A DNA stretch of 64,000 bases. Source: CAVXSP01 sp963724645 (GTDB lineage Bacteria; Acidobacteriota; Vicinamibacteria; Vicinamibacterales; SCN-69-37). The notes below the pieces were generated by a model. It did no database searches and was not told the DNA's origin. It was given only the letters and a program-made list of their open reading frames with translations. Positions 41,329-50,146 of the stretch are shown here, in pieces. Position 1 is the first letter of the stretch. Every line of letters begins with the position of its first letter. Both the position numbers and the translations under genes were made by a program. The stretch is from assembly GCA_963724645.1 (NCBI GenBank), contig CAVRVJ010000006.1:124001-188000 (forward strand), given 5' to 3'.

Positions 41329-42739
41329 CTAGCAGCCCGTGGTACAAGTGCCCATTTTCAGCCGAGCATCGGCGATCGACGTCGATTGACGCTGCGGCCG
41401 GTGAGTCAATCGCGCGAGCGGCGGTCGGCCGAAGTCGGCGGCGATGCAGTGGGCCGTCAGTCGGCTCCAGACGGTCAAGACGAGGGCGATCAGCGCGGCG
41501 ACGCGGCCCTGCAAGCCGCGTGGCGTGCCGACGCCGACAGGCCGTCCGCATCCAGAGCCCGAGATTGCACGCGCCCGCATGCACGAGCAGTCGCTTGAGG
41601 ATGTTGTCGTGACCGCGCAAGTGCGTCCGCCGCATGCCGCCGGTCTCGTACAGGTGCGCGTTCGGGCGTTCCAGCAGTTCCCCGCGTCGTCGCAGCAGCC
41701 GTTGCCCTCGCGCGCCGTGAATGCGCCGCCGATTCGCATACACCGCGTCGCGTTCGGCGTGCTGATCGATCCAGCCCTGCGGTGGGCGATCCGGTTCGCT
41801 GATATAGGTGCGGAAGCCCACGTCGTTGAGTTCCCGGACCTTGGCCCGGCTGTGATAGCCCTTGTCGGCGACGAGCTCGTTCACGATCGCGATCGGCTCG
41901 CCGGTCGCCTGCTCGACCGTGATCAATTGCTCGACCGTTTCCGCCAACGTCTGATCGATCGTCGTGGTGTCGCCTTGGTCGGCGCCCTGCACCGTCACCG
42001 CGACGATCGCGCCGGTGTCGAGATCGACCGCGTGCTCCGCCTTATGCGCCAGATGCGTCCGGCCGTCTTTCATCTTCGTGATGCGCGCATCGGGATCGTG
42101 CGGATGCGTCCAGTCCTTGTTCGAGCCCTTCTTCTTCCGTTTCCGATCCAGGCGCGCCAACGCCGCCCGCGTCGGCGTCTTGATGCCCGAGGCCTCGGCC
42201 AATTTCGTCAGGAAGTCCTGATAGCTCTCGCCCGTGTCGCGGCGCACGATGCTGCGCAGCGCGGCGTTCGCTTCGAGCGTGGTGGCGTCCACGCCGATCG
42301 TCTTGCCCTTCACCAAGCCGACCGTCGCCAGGCGCTCCAGCACCCAGGTGAACACCTCGCGATGGGTGTCCAGATCGATCAACCGGCGCGTCCGGGAGAT
42401 CGTCGAGTGATCCGGCGGCGCCTCGTCCAACGCCACGCCGAGAAAGTCGCGCAGCGTCAGCGAATCCGCCGCCCGCCACGCGATGCCGCGTTCCGAGTCG
42501 AGCCCCTCGAAGTAGCCGACGAACAGCAGCCGAAAGTAGATGCCCGGCGGCAGTCCCGGCCGGCCCATCTTGTCCGCGTAGAAGGAGTGACACGCCGTCT
42601 CGGCGAAGTCGTCGAACCCCTGGTCCGCCAACAACCGATTCAGTCGGGCGTAGAACGGATGACTCGCCGCCGTCGGCAAGTCGGTCGTCGCCACCCACAT
42701 CGTCGGCTGCCGATCGCGCTCGCGTTTTCCCATCGCCAT
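41329..42739 (-). CDS. DDE-type transposase (one frameshift)
   Basis: About 469 residues from the ATG at 42739. The N-terminal helical domain (GRPGLPPGIYFRLLFVGYFEG) is the DUF772/InsH-type dimer domain. The catalytic DDE core shows IGVDATTLEANAA (first D), ADKGYHSRAKV (second D) and YETGG with the likely catalytic glutamate. A +1 shift near 41540 moves the reading frame from NLGLWMR to PVGVGTPRGLQGRVAALIAL. With the shift, the stop TAG coincides with the CTAG at the element end, whereas the unshifted frame runs out of the element. The element may be inactive, or the shift may be a sequence error. Confidence 0.85.
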
Positions 42740-42791
42740 GCGCACAGTGTAGTACCGGGGATCGATCGTGTCGATCCCTCAGGACGGGCTG
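41333..42791 (-). mobile_element. Insertion sequence (IS5/IS1182-like), 1.46 kb, CTAG-flanked
   Basis: The ends are inverted: CAGCCCGT at 41333-41340 and its complement ACGGGCTG at 42784-42791. CTAG lies immediately outside both ends (41329-41332 and 42792-42795), consistent with a 4-bp target duplication or a palindromic target. It contains one transposase gene. The right-hand CTAG is shared with the neighbouring intron-bearing element. Confidence 0.8.
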
Positions 42792-42854
42792 CTAGCAGGC
42801 CGTGCCCGACTTTCGTCGCGGTAGGGACGACGGTTGCCCGTCGCCCCCCGCACA

Positions 42855-42887
42855 GATCCGTACGGGCAGGATTGCTGCATACGGCTC
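42855..42887 (-). ncRNA. Group II intron domain V
   Basis: The minus strand reads GAGCCGTATGC AGCAATCCTGC CCGTACGGATC, a 33-nt hairpin with the catalytic AGC triad on the 5' side, as in group II domain V. It begins directly after the stop codon of the intron-encoded protein. A G/C-rich hairpin (GGCGACGGG-CAA-CCGTCGTC, about 42820-42848) follows and is the likely domain VI. Confidence 0.8.
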
Positions 42888-44387
42888 CTACCTCAGATGA
42901 ATGGCGTCAAACCGCACGTTCGGATGAGGGTGCAGAATCTTGGCGCTCGGAATCCAGCGGCCGACCAAGAGGCAGGAACCGAGCCCAGGTCAACGGACGA
43001 CGCTGGCCGCGACGCCGCAGCGCGCGGAACCAGTGCCGGATGACTTGGCTACGGAAGGCGTTCAGACTATCCATGTTGCCCGGCACCGCGTGGTAGTTGA
43101 ACCAGCCTTGGACGGCCGAGCGCAACCACTGCCCGACCTGCGGGACTGGCCTGTGCCAGCGATGACGAAGCTCGTCCTTCAGCGCGTGGAGCTTCGCCGA
43201 AAGGCGTTTCCGGATAGTCTGGCGTTTGACGATGAACCGGCCGGTCTTCCGCGTCGTCCCGCACACGTGCGTGAACCCGAGGAAGTTGAACGTGTCCGGC
43301 TTGCTCTCGCCCCGTTGCTTCCGTTGCTCGGCTGCGTGACGCCCGAACTCAATCAGGCGCGTTTTGCCCGGGTGGAGAGCCAACCCGAACGACCGCATGC
43401 GGTCCTGCCATTCGTGGAGGAACCGTTCCGCATCTGACCGATGCTCGAATCCCAAGACCACATCGTCGGCATAGCGGACGACTATCATGTCGCCGGTGGC
43501 CGACCGATGCCGCCATCGCCGGACCCAGAGGTCGAACACATAGTGGAGATACACGTTCGCGAGCACTGGTGAAGCCACTGCCCCTTGCGGTGTTCCCACG
43601 ACGGTCGGCGACCAGGTGCCCGCTTCTGACACGCCCGCCTTCAACCATTTCTGGATAAGACGATGTATGCGGCGGTCAGCAATCCGGTGCCCGACGAATT
43701 TCATCAGCCATTCGTGGTTGATGGTGCCGAAGAAATCACGGATGTCTGCGTCGAGCACCCAGTTCACGCGCTTGCGCATGAGGCCGACCCACAGCGCGTC
43801 CAGCGCTTGGTGCGGACCTCGTCCAGGTCGGAAGCCGTACCAGAACCCCAGAAAGTCCTCTTCGTAAATCGTGTTGAGGACCATCACGACTGCGTGCTGG
43901 ACGATTTTGTCCTCCAGGGCCGCGACGCCCAAGGGACGCTGTCGTCCATCTGCTTTCGCGAATGTAGGTTCGCCGTGACGGCTGCGCTCGATACGTTCCC
44001 TGGTGCATGCGGCTGGTGGAGCGCCACCAGTTTCGTGTCCAGGTCCGTTTCGTACTCGTGCCACGTCGTCCCGTCGACTCCAGGCGCCGCTTCGCGTTTG
44101 AGCGCGTAGAAGCTGTCCTGAAGTCGAGCGACCGTCACGTGATGAAGCAGCGCCGTAAACCGTGCGTGCTTGTCTTTGCGTGCGACTTCCCGCACACCGA
44201 GCAGACCGCGCGACTCGCTGGCCCGGCTCTGCGTCCGGAGCGAGGTCGGCTGCTCGATGTTCTCCTTGGTCGGCCGCCTTCCCTCCATGCCCTCCGCCAG
44301 CGGCTGCCCGCCGTTGTTCGGACACTTCGTTGGTACTTCGCGGCCGTCCGACTCCCCATCAACATGCGAGCTGGACTTCGAGCTCAT
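42888..44387 (-). CDS. ltrA: Group II intron reverse transcriptase/maturase (three frameshifts)
   Basis: About 499 residues from the ATG at 44387 (MSSKSSSHVDGE). The first frame has the N-terminal RT0-RT1 region through YALKREAAPGVDGTTWHEYE. A +1 shift near 44010 leads to MHQGTYRAQPSRRTYI, and another near 43965 to KADGRQRPLGVAALEDKIVQ. Then come GFRPGRG, ILDADI-type VLDADIRDFFG, TPQGAVASPVLANVYLHYVF and the catalytic RYADD (about 280). Maturase domain X (FNFLGFTHVCG, WFNYHAVPGN) follows. A third +1 shift near 42960 restores RWIPSAKILHPHPNVRFDA before the stop. It splices and mobilises the intron if intact. Confidence 0.85.
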
Positions 44388-44744
44388 GCCCTTCCCCAGC
44401 CGGCCCGTCGAGTTGCCGATGACGGGCGTCGATAGGGTCTCCCGGTTCTCGCGCGTGGAGTTTCCCGACATGCCGGGGGTCTTAGACTGCGCAGAGTCCT
44501 GGCGCGGCTCGCCTTCACGCCTCGCCGGGTGTTGCCTTCCGCCACGTGGTACGGCGTCGGCACTCCGGATGCGATTATTTCGCAGCTCAATACCCCGCCT
44601 GCCGGTGCCCCTGTCAACGCTTCGATGGTAGCCTTGCGGCTGGCCACGCATGACTCGGGGTCAGGATGGATGGCGACTCCTTTCCTGTATGACTCTTTCA
44701 TTCACGACTCCACGCCGGTTTATCCCGGCGCACACCACGGCCTG

Positions 44745-44979
44745 CTAGCCAGCCCGGTCGTCAAGCTGCGTCCGGCATCGAACAGCAACCTTTCAGGTCC
44801 GGCCACGACCAATGTGCTGATGCCGAATCGTTGGGCATTGAAAGTGGGTCCCGCGGCCGTTCCCAGGAGGATGACCTGCAGATTCGGATCGCCACCTGAC
44901 GAAGGCGGTCTTTGAGCTTTGGTCCCGCCCGTGCAGACAACACCACCAAAGTCAGAAGAACGGCAGCGAGTCGTCTCAC
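44745..44979 (-). pseudogene. Truncated MBL-fold metallo-hydrolase gene in cassette position
   Basis: A GTG at 44979 with GGAAAGGA upstream opens a signal-peptide-like MRRLAAVLLTLVVLSARAG. After a one-base deletion near 44910 the frame continues LQVILLGTAAGPTFNAQRFG then ISTLVVAGPERLLFDAGR, the N-terminal strands of RNase Z/metallo-beta-lactamase-fold hydrolases. The gene stops at the CTAG where the intron-bearing palindrome begins, and its metal-binding HxHxDH part is absent. It starts 29 bases after an attC site, as a second integron cassette would. Confidence 0.7.
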
Positions 44980-45007
44980 GTGTATCGTCCTTTCCCGGAG
45001 TGTGTGC

Positions 45008-45085
45008 GACTAACGTTTTCGCGCTGAGCCGCAGCACGAACATCCTGGTGACCTTCGCGCTGTCGGCTCCAGCGCGGTGTTAGCC
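45008..45085 (-). other. Integron-type attC recombination site
   Basis: On the minus strand the 78-bp site starts GGCTAAC (R'') and ends GTTAGTC (R'). Inside, GCGCTGGAGCCG (L'', 45075-45064) and CGGCTCAGCGC (L', 45031-45021) pair with one unpaired G in L'', the extrahelical base typical of attC sites such as that of aadA1. The outer boxes differ from RYYYAAC/GTTRRRY at one position each. The site begins three bases after an ORF stop codon, the classic cassette layout. Confidence 0.75.
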
Positions 45086-45088
45086 GGC

Positions 45089-45418
45089 TCACACAACATC
45101 ACCTCGTCCCGGATTCGAGTGAATCCGAATCTTGGCTGACGCTGCGGACTTGCACCAGTCGCATTGCCAAGCGTCGCCCTTGTCGCGCTTGTGCCAACCG
45201 CTCCGGCCCATGAAGTCGTCGATATCGAAATGGACGGTGTCGCCCACTTGCACCTGCGCGCCGTCGAGCGCTACCTCGACCATTCCGGTGACAACGTGGT
45301 TGTCGAGTAGCCAGAACGCGAGCCGCATGCTGACTTCGGCTTCGGGCATCCTCGTTGTGTCGACCGGCATATCCCAGACGCCCCCCGCAAGCTTCGCAGC
45401 ATAGCGCCAACCGGCCAA
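45089..45418 (-). CDS. Conserved hypothetical protein, probable integron cassette ORF
   Basis: 109 residues if a TTG at 45418 is used; the start is uncertain. The sequence reads as a real folded protein: DTTRMPEAEVSMRLAFWLLD (about 20-39), VEVALDGAQVQVGDTVHFDIDDFMGRSGW (47-75, in pieces), a CDWC pair (about 90-93) and IHSNPGRGDVV at the end. The AKIRIHSNPGRGDVV tail resembles small uncharacterised proteins seen in other genomes, though I cannot name a family. The attC site follows its stop immediately. A 30-base repeat lies just before the start. Confidence 0.65.
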   Translation of the reverse strand: MAGWRYAAKLAGGVWDMPVDTTRMPEAEVSMRLAFWLLDNHVVTGMVEVALDGAQVQVGDTVHFDIDDFMGRSGWHKRDKGDAWQCDWCKSAASAKIRIHSNPGRGDVV

Positions 45419-45447
45419 CAGGCACAGAACGGGATCAATTTGGGTTC
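45414..45447 (-). repeat. Dispersed ~30-bp repeat A
   Basis: Reads GAACCCAAATTGATCCCGTT then CTGTGCCTGTTGGCC on the minus strand. It is nearly identical to a copy at 46232-46266, and a degenerate copy (CTGATCCTGTTCTGAGCCTG) is at about 47378-47402. Confidence 0.7.
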
Positions 45448-45622
45448 AGGGCCGTCGCTGGCGGCCTCAGTCACCGAACGCGTGCCTTGCGAGCCGAGGC
45501 TTGTCAGCAATTAGGAAATAGCCAGCGCGGCACGACTTATGGGAGCTTGTGGTGGCCTCACATCCGTGCGGGAAGGAGTGGCCGGGACTGAAGAAACTGT
45601 GCAGACAGGTCCGCAACGGGAG

Positions 45623-46087
45623 CTAGCTGACGATAGCGACCGTCTGCTCGGCGTTGGACAACCGAATCGGCGTCGAGCTCCTGATCGACACCGATACCTG
45701 AACCGGAGTTCCGCTTGTGCTTGACAAACTGATGGCGTTCGCATTGATCCTGAGGTTGGTGATGCGAAAGCGTCGCGTCGCGGCGGCTCCCGGTGCCGGG
45801 AACTTGACGTTCTCGAAGGTGTAGGCGTTCCCCGCGATTGTCGCCAGCGTGGCCACCGCGGGCTGTGCCTCGTCAATCAGCTGCGCCGGCGCAAGTCCGG
45901 GGGTCAGATTCAGCGTCACCACGAGTGTCACGATCACGGGCTCTCCGGCAGTTCCCCCGGAGAACGTCACCTCCAGGTCCGCCACCGGCGCGTCGGCCAG
46001 CGTGCGGGAAATGGTCGGCTGCGCCCCGATGGCCGCCACCGTTGCGGTCAACGCCGCTGTTGTCGGACGGGAAATCGACTCGGCCAT
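45623..46087 (-). CDS. Hypothetical beta-rich protein
   Basis: 154 residues from the ATG at 46087, preceded by GAGGTG six bases upstream. It starts MAESISRPTTAALTATVAAI without a clear signal peptide. The body alternates short beta-strand-like segments rich in T, V and A: VTFSGGTAGEPVIVTLVVTL, YTFENVKFPAPGAAATRRFRITNLRINAN, then SGTPVQVSVSIRSS. It resembles the N-terminal parts of large extracellular Acidobacterial proteins, but I do not recognise a named domain. No attC was found beside it. Confidence 0.6.
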   Translation of the reverse strand: MAESISRPTTAALTATVAAIGAQPTISRTLADAPVADLEVTFSGGTAGEPVIVTLVVTLNLTPGLAPAQLIDEAQPAVATLATIAGNAYTFENVKFPAPGAAATRRFRITNLRINANAISLSSTSGTPVQVSVSIRSSTPIRLSNAEQTVAIVS

Positions 46088-46450
46088 GTCAGCACCTCGA
46101 GGTTCAAGAGTTGACCCTATTATCTGCCCGCGCGGCGACCATCGGCAGGAAGATCGCTGCGGCAAGACAATCGCGGCCCTCGGGAAGGACCACGAGTGAT
46201 CATCGGATTGCCACGGCCATGTCACATCGGGCCGGAGGCCAACAGGCACAGAACGGGATCAGTTTGGGTTCCCGAGCCGCGCACGCGCCTGCGCTGCGAA
46301 GCGATCTCGCAGAATCTCCAAGAAAAACAGGAAACGTGGTGAGCCTAAATTTCGCCAGTTGGAACCGGCTCGACGGGTGGTTGAAGACAGCTTGAGGCGC
46401 TTCGACTGCTGGCGTGAGGACAGCGTGTCGGTTTCTTCCGGACCCGAAGG
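46088..46450. other. Intergenic region with dispersed repeat B
   Basis: 363 bases between the metalloprotease stop (corrected) and the next gene. A second copy of the ~30-bp repeat is at 46232-46266 (minus strand). Otherwise I see no ORF, attC or terminator. GGGCAGATAATAGGG near 46125 on the minus strand could be a -10-like sequence for the gene at 46087. Confidence 0.5.
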
Positions 46451-47261
46451 TCAGCGAACGACAGGCCTGAATCGGCGTTCCACGTATTGCCGGAACGCCG
46501 CGTCGAACTCCGCTGGCGTCAGATCGAAAACAGAGTCGTAGGTCTTTGTCCACACGCGGAACGATGAGAGTGTTCAGAAAGCGACGAATGCTGGTGGGAC
46601 CCCAGCGGTTCTCGATGTAGTCAAACGCCGCGTGTCCGACGGCGTCGTTCAGACGCGCATTCGCGAATCCGCCGTTGCCGGTCAGGAGCGAGAGGGGCGG
46701 GACGTTACCCGACGCGACAAGCTCGCGCATCAGACGCTCGTCGTCGTCAGGCCAGATACCCACCATGTGGCCCGCAATGCCTTCCTGAACCCAGCGCGGC
46801 ACGCCGCCGTCTCCGCCCCTTCCCGGCAGAATGATTTCGCACACGAGGAGATGGGTCAGCTCGTGCACGATCATCGGGTCGAGTTCCGCGTCGTCTTCGG
46901 ACAGGGGGAGCATAATGCGGCTTCGGTGCGGTCGCCGTGGTGCGACTTGATCGCTCATTCCGTAGGCAATTGCCTGTTCTCGCGTCATTGGGCCCGACGG
47001 CGCAAATATCACCAGCGGCACTTTGGTGCCGAGGACGAACCCCAAGCGTCCGCTGATGCGGTCGTATGCACGCTCTGCACTTCGAACGACACGGTCGAGT
47101 TCTCGTGTGAGCGCCGGCAAGTAGTGGATCTCGAAGTGTTGGGTATCGGTCCTCAGCCACGCTGATTGACCTTGCCGGGAAAGCGCTGTGGCAGTTCCCG
47201 GTGATAACCAGACGCCAACAGTGATGAGAGTCAGAGCGAATGCGAGCGCTCGCTGGAGCAT
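46451..47261 (-). CDS. Secreted HExxH zinc metalloprotease-like protein (one frameshift)
   Basis: About 269 residues. A signal peptide (MLQRALAFALTLITVGVWLS) ends near ATA (about 26). The zinc-binding HELTHLLVCE motif lies near 133-142, with PRWVQEGIAGHMVG about 20 residues later, giving a glutamate in the position of a third ligand (gluzincin-like peptidase MA fold). A +1 shift near 46545 changes DKDLRLCF to TYDSVFDLTPAEFDAAFRQY and ends ERRFRPVVR, the usual C-terminus of this group. The stop is then at 46451. The unshifted frame continues as noise to 46200. Confidence 0.8.
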
Positions 47262-47377
47262 CGTGGTCCCCGTTGGCGATGGCGCTCCGTAGTTTACATG
47301 CTCGACTCACTCGGGCATCCGCTGTCGATCTCCAACGGGGCGCCCTCCGACGTCGGCGGCACTGACCGCGACGGGCA

Positions 47378-47402
47378 CAACAGGCTCAGAACAGGATCAG
47401 TC
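47378..47402 (-). repeat. Dispersed ~30-bp repeat C (degenerate)
   Basis: CTGATCCTGTTCTGAGCCTG followed by TTGTG, differing from repeats A and B at a few positions. Lies between tRNA-Lys and the metalloprotease gene. Confidence 0.5.
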
Positions 47403-47476
47403 GGCCGTTGCCGGCGTTCAGCGTCGGAAGCGGCGCACCGCGACTGGGCGAAATGCTTAGGGAAATCCGTAAGAAG

Positions 47477-47552
47477 TGGTGAGCCCGGAAGGAATCGAAC
47501 CTTCAACCAACAGATTAAGAGTCTGCTGCTCTGCCAATTGAGCTACGGGCCC
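47477..47552 (-). tRNA. tRNA-Lys (CTT)
   Basis: 76 bases with encoded CCA. Acceptor GGGCCCG pairs with CGGGCTC (one G-U), the D arm is TAGCTCAATTGGCAGAGCA, the anticodon loop CTCTTAA gives CTT, and the T arm is GAAGGTTCGATTCCTTC. Confidence 0.95.
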
Positions 47553-47715
47553 AAGGGGGGAAACGTCGAACTCCACGCGAGACTCAAACTGGGTACCGGT
47601 AACTCAGAACGGAGGCGTCGTCCCCAGTCTCTCTATACCTATATTAGATGATGGCAGCTGTTCGTACCTTCCGTTTGAAGCGCTGAGTACCGGTTTCCCA
47701 TCCTCGCGAAGCAAG

Positions 47716-47792
<77 letters not shown>

Positions 47793-47970
47793 GGAACCGG
47801 CGTCGCCGCGCGCCGCCGGAGCACTCCTGAAACAACCACCAACTCAAAGTCTCGGCGTAAGTATACCGCGGCCCCCGCCTGCCACGACCGCTCGCACGAC
47901 GCACATCTTCGCCGGCGTGGACGCTCAACACCAGCAGCGCGCTGAAAACAGGCCAGAAACCCTTGATGCC

Positions 47971-47998
47971 TTGACTGAGGCGGACTTTCGTAGACAAT
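47971..47998 (+). promoter_or_regulatory. Candidate promoter of the pseudokinase gene
   Basis: TTGACT at 47971-47976 and GACAAT at 47993-47998 with 16-base spacing, predicting transcription from about 48005 and a ~56-base leader before the ATG at 48061. Confidence 0.45.
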
Positions 47999-48060
47999 GG
48001 ATTCTGTCGCTCGACGGACAGCACACAACGGCCCTCTGCACATTCGATAAGCTTCACGGC

Positions 48061-50128
48061 ATGATCCAAGCCCGCAGCATCGTCGGCAGCTCTCCGCTGG
48101 AGCCGAAGGAGCGGCTGGGTCTTGCGAGTTCGTGTACGCCTGGTCTCTCCGATGGACTCGGTGACCGGTTGCTGATGTTCGACGACACCGCGGCGGCCAC
48201 GCTCGAGCTGCTCCGGTTCCGGCGGGCATTCGGCGAGAGCCCCGCGTTCGAAGCCGCCTTACGGCAGCGGGTCGAAGAACTGAAAGATTTCGCGCATCCT
48301 TCGATCGCGACGATCCGCTCCGTTCAGCGGCTTGGCGACGACGGGGGACTCACCCTTGTCTCGGATCACGTCACTGGACGGCGCCTGTCCGAAGTGCTCC
48401 ACGAGTCTCGGGGACGCAAGCTGGCGGTGGAGCTCCTTCGTCAGCTCACCCCTGTCCTGGCGTCGATGCACCGGCACGGCGACGGCATCGCTCACGGTGC
48501 CCTCTCCGCCGATCGGATTGTCGTGACACCGGAGGGCCGGCTGGTGATCGTCGAGCACGTGCTCGGCTCGGCGCTCGCGGCGCTGCATCTGCCCGCGGAC
48601 TCGTTGCGATCGGAGCTCGGACTTCCGGTGCCGCCGCGCGATTTCATCACCCTCGACGCTCGCACGGACGTGGCGCAACTCGCGTTTGTGGCGCTCTCGC
48701 TGCTGCTCGGGCGGCGGATCGATCCTCGTGAGTACACCGATGACGCGAATCTGGTGGACGAGTTCGCCTGGGCCAGCCAGACGGGGTTTGCGATCCGTCC
48801 GCAGCTGAGGCGTTGGCTCGAGCGGGCTCTCCAGACCACCGGCGAAGCCTTTGACTCAGCCCAGGACGCTCGACTCGCCCTTGGAGAGTTCCTCGAGATA
48901 CACGATCCGCCCGCGGAGAAAGCACCGCCTGCGCTGCATGTCGTCCACCCGTCCACCGAATCGTCGGTGGCCCCAATCCCCATCCTTATGCTGGACTCAT
49001 CGAACAACAGCGCTGACTTCCTTGGCGAAGAGGAAGTCGGGAGCCTCGATCTGACAACCTTTCGCCACCGCCGGGACGCGAGCGCCGGCGGAGCGCCCGC
49101 GCTCACGACGCCGCCCGCACCGTCGCGTGAAACCGCCTACCGATTTGTCGACGACGCGGACTTTTCGTGGCCGCCAGCGATGGAGGACGAGGCGCCGCCT
49201 CAAGCACAAGCAGGCCGAGGTAAGGTCGTGCGCTGGGCGCTGGCCGGCTGCATCGTGCTGGCTGCTGCGGAGGGTGGCGTGATTGCTGTGATGATGCGCG
49301 TGCCGCCGCCGGTCAGCCCCGCGGCAATGACAGCCGCAGTGACGATTGAGTCGCGCGACACCCGGCGCGGGGGTCGAGGTCGATGGAAAGCCGGTCGGCG
49401 TCACCCCGTTCACGGTGGCCGTCGGATCCGACATGCGTTCAATCCGCGTGGTGAGCCCGGCGGTTCATGACTCGACCGCTCTGCCACCGGCCGCGGCGGC
49501 CTCGCCCAGTCGTTTGGAGGTGACCTCCGATCCGCCCGGCGCACGCGTGACCGTGGATGGCACGCGACGCGGCGTGACGCCGCTCACGATGCCCATCCAG
49601 CCTGGTCCGCACGCCGTCGTCCTCGAGCAAGGGTCGACCACAGCGAGGCGGACCGTCAACGTGCTGTCAGGGGGAACGGCGACCGTGATGGTGGCGCTTG
49701 CGCCTGCGGGCACCGCGGCCGGGTGGCTGTCGTTCAGCGGACCGCTCGATCTCCAGGTCTTCGAGGGCGGCAGCCTGATCGGCACGACCAGCGCTGCTCG
49801 GTTGATGCTGCCCGCCGGTCAGCACACTCTCGAGCTCGCAAACGGAACTCTCGGGTTCCGCACGACGTTGTCCGTCGACGTGCAGGCAGGAAAAACGGTC
49901 ACAGCCACGGTGGCGATGCCCAACGGGTCGCTGTCGATCAACGCCCTGCCTTGGGCGAACGTGTGGCTGGACGGACGGGCGTTGGGCACGACGCCGCTGG
50001 CCAATCTCGACGTCCCGCTGGGAACGCACGAGATCATCTGGCGGCACCCGCAGCTTGGCGAGCGTCGCCAGACGGTCCTGGTTACGACGAAGGCCCCGGT
50101 TCGAGTCGGCACGGATCTCAGCAAATGA
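48061..50128 (+). CDS. Kinase-fold (probably pseudokinase) protein with a membrane helix and PEGA domains (one frameshift)
   Basis: About 688 residues from the ATG at 48061; the start is uncertain. Residues about 20-270 follow a serine/threonine-kinase fold with glycine loop and LVSDHVTGRRLSEVL hinge, but the catalytic loop reads HGALSADRIVV instead of HRDLKPxN, and no DFG is visible, so catalysis is unlikely. One transmembrane helix follows (WALAGCIVLAAAEGGVIAVMM, about 395-415). After a +1 shift near 49353 come several periplasmic PEGA repeats: GAGVEVDGKPVGVTPFTV, GARVTVDGTRRGVTPLTM and WANVWLDGRALGTTPLAN. It may sense or scaffold at the envelope. Confidence 0.75.
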
Positions 50129-50146
50129 CGCTGTGACTTACCTCTG

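Larger units (their letters stand above)
42796..44744 (-). mobile_element. CTAG-flanked palindrome interrupted by a group II intron
   Basis: CAGGCCGTG at 42796-42804 and its complement CACGGCCTG at 44736-44744 are bordered outside by CTAG (42792-42795 and 44745-44748). Read on the minus strand, the 5' exon ends CTAGCAGGCCGTG, the intron starts GTGTGCG at 44735, and the 3' side ends CACGGCCTGCTAG. Without the intron, the two halves form a hairpin, a structure known to be targeted by group IIC introns. The 3' splice site lies somewhere in 42805-42830 and I could not fix it. Confidence 0.65.

Noticed and set aside
41444..43096. 550-codon plus-strand frame across the IS and intron
   Set aside because: Antisense to transposase and reverse transcriptase, and Arg-rich without motifs.
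45414..45447. Dispersed ~30-bp repeat as a second attC site
   Set aside because: GTTGGCC could be an R' box, but no matching L''/L' stem or R'' box was found upstream.
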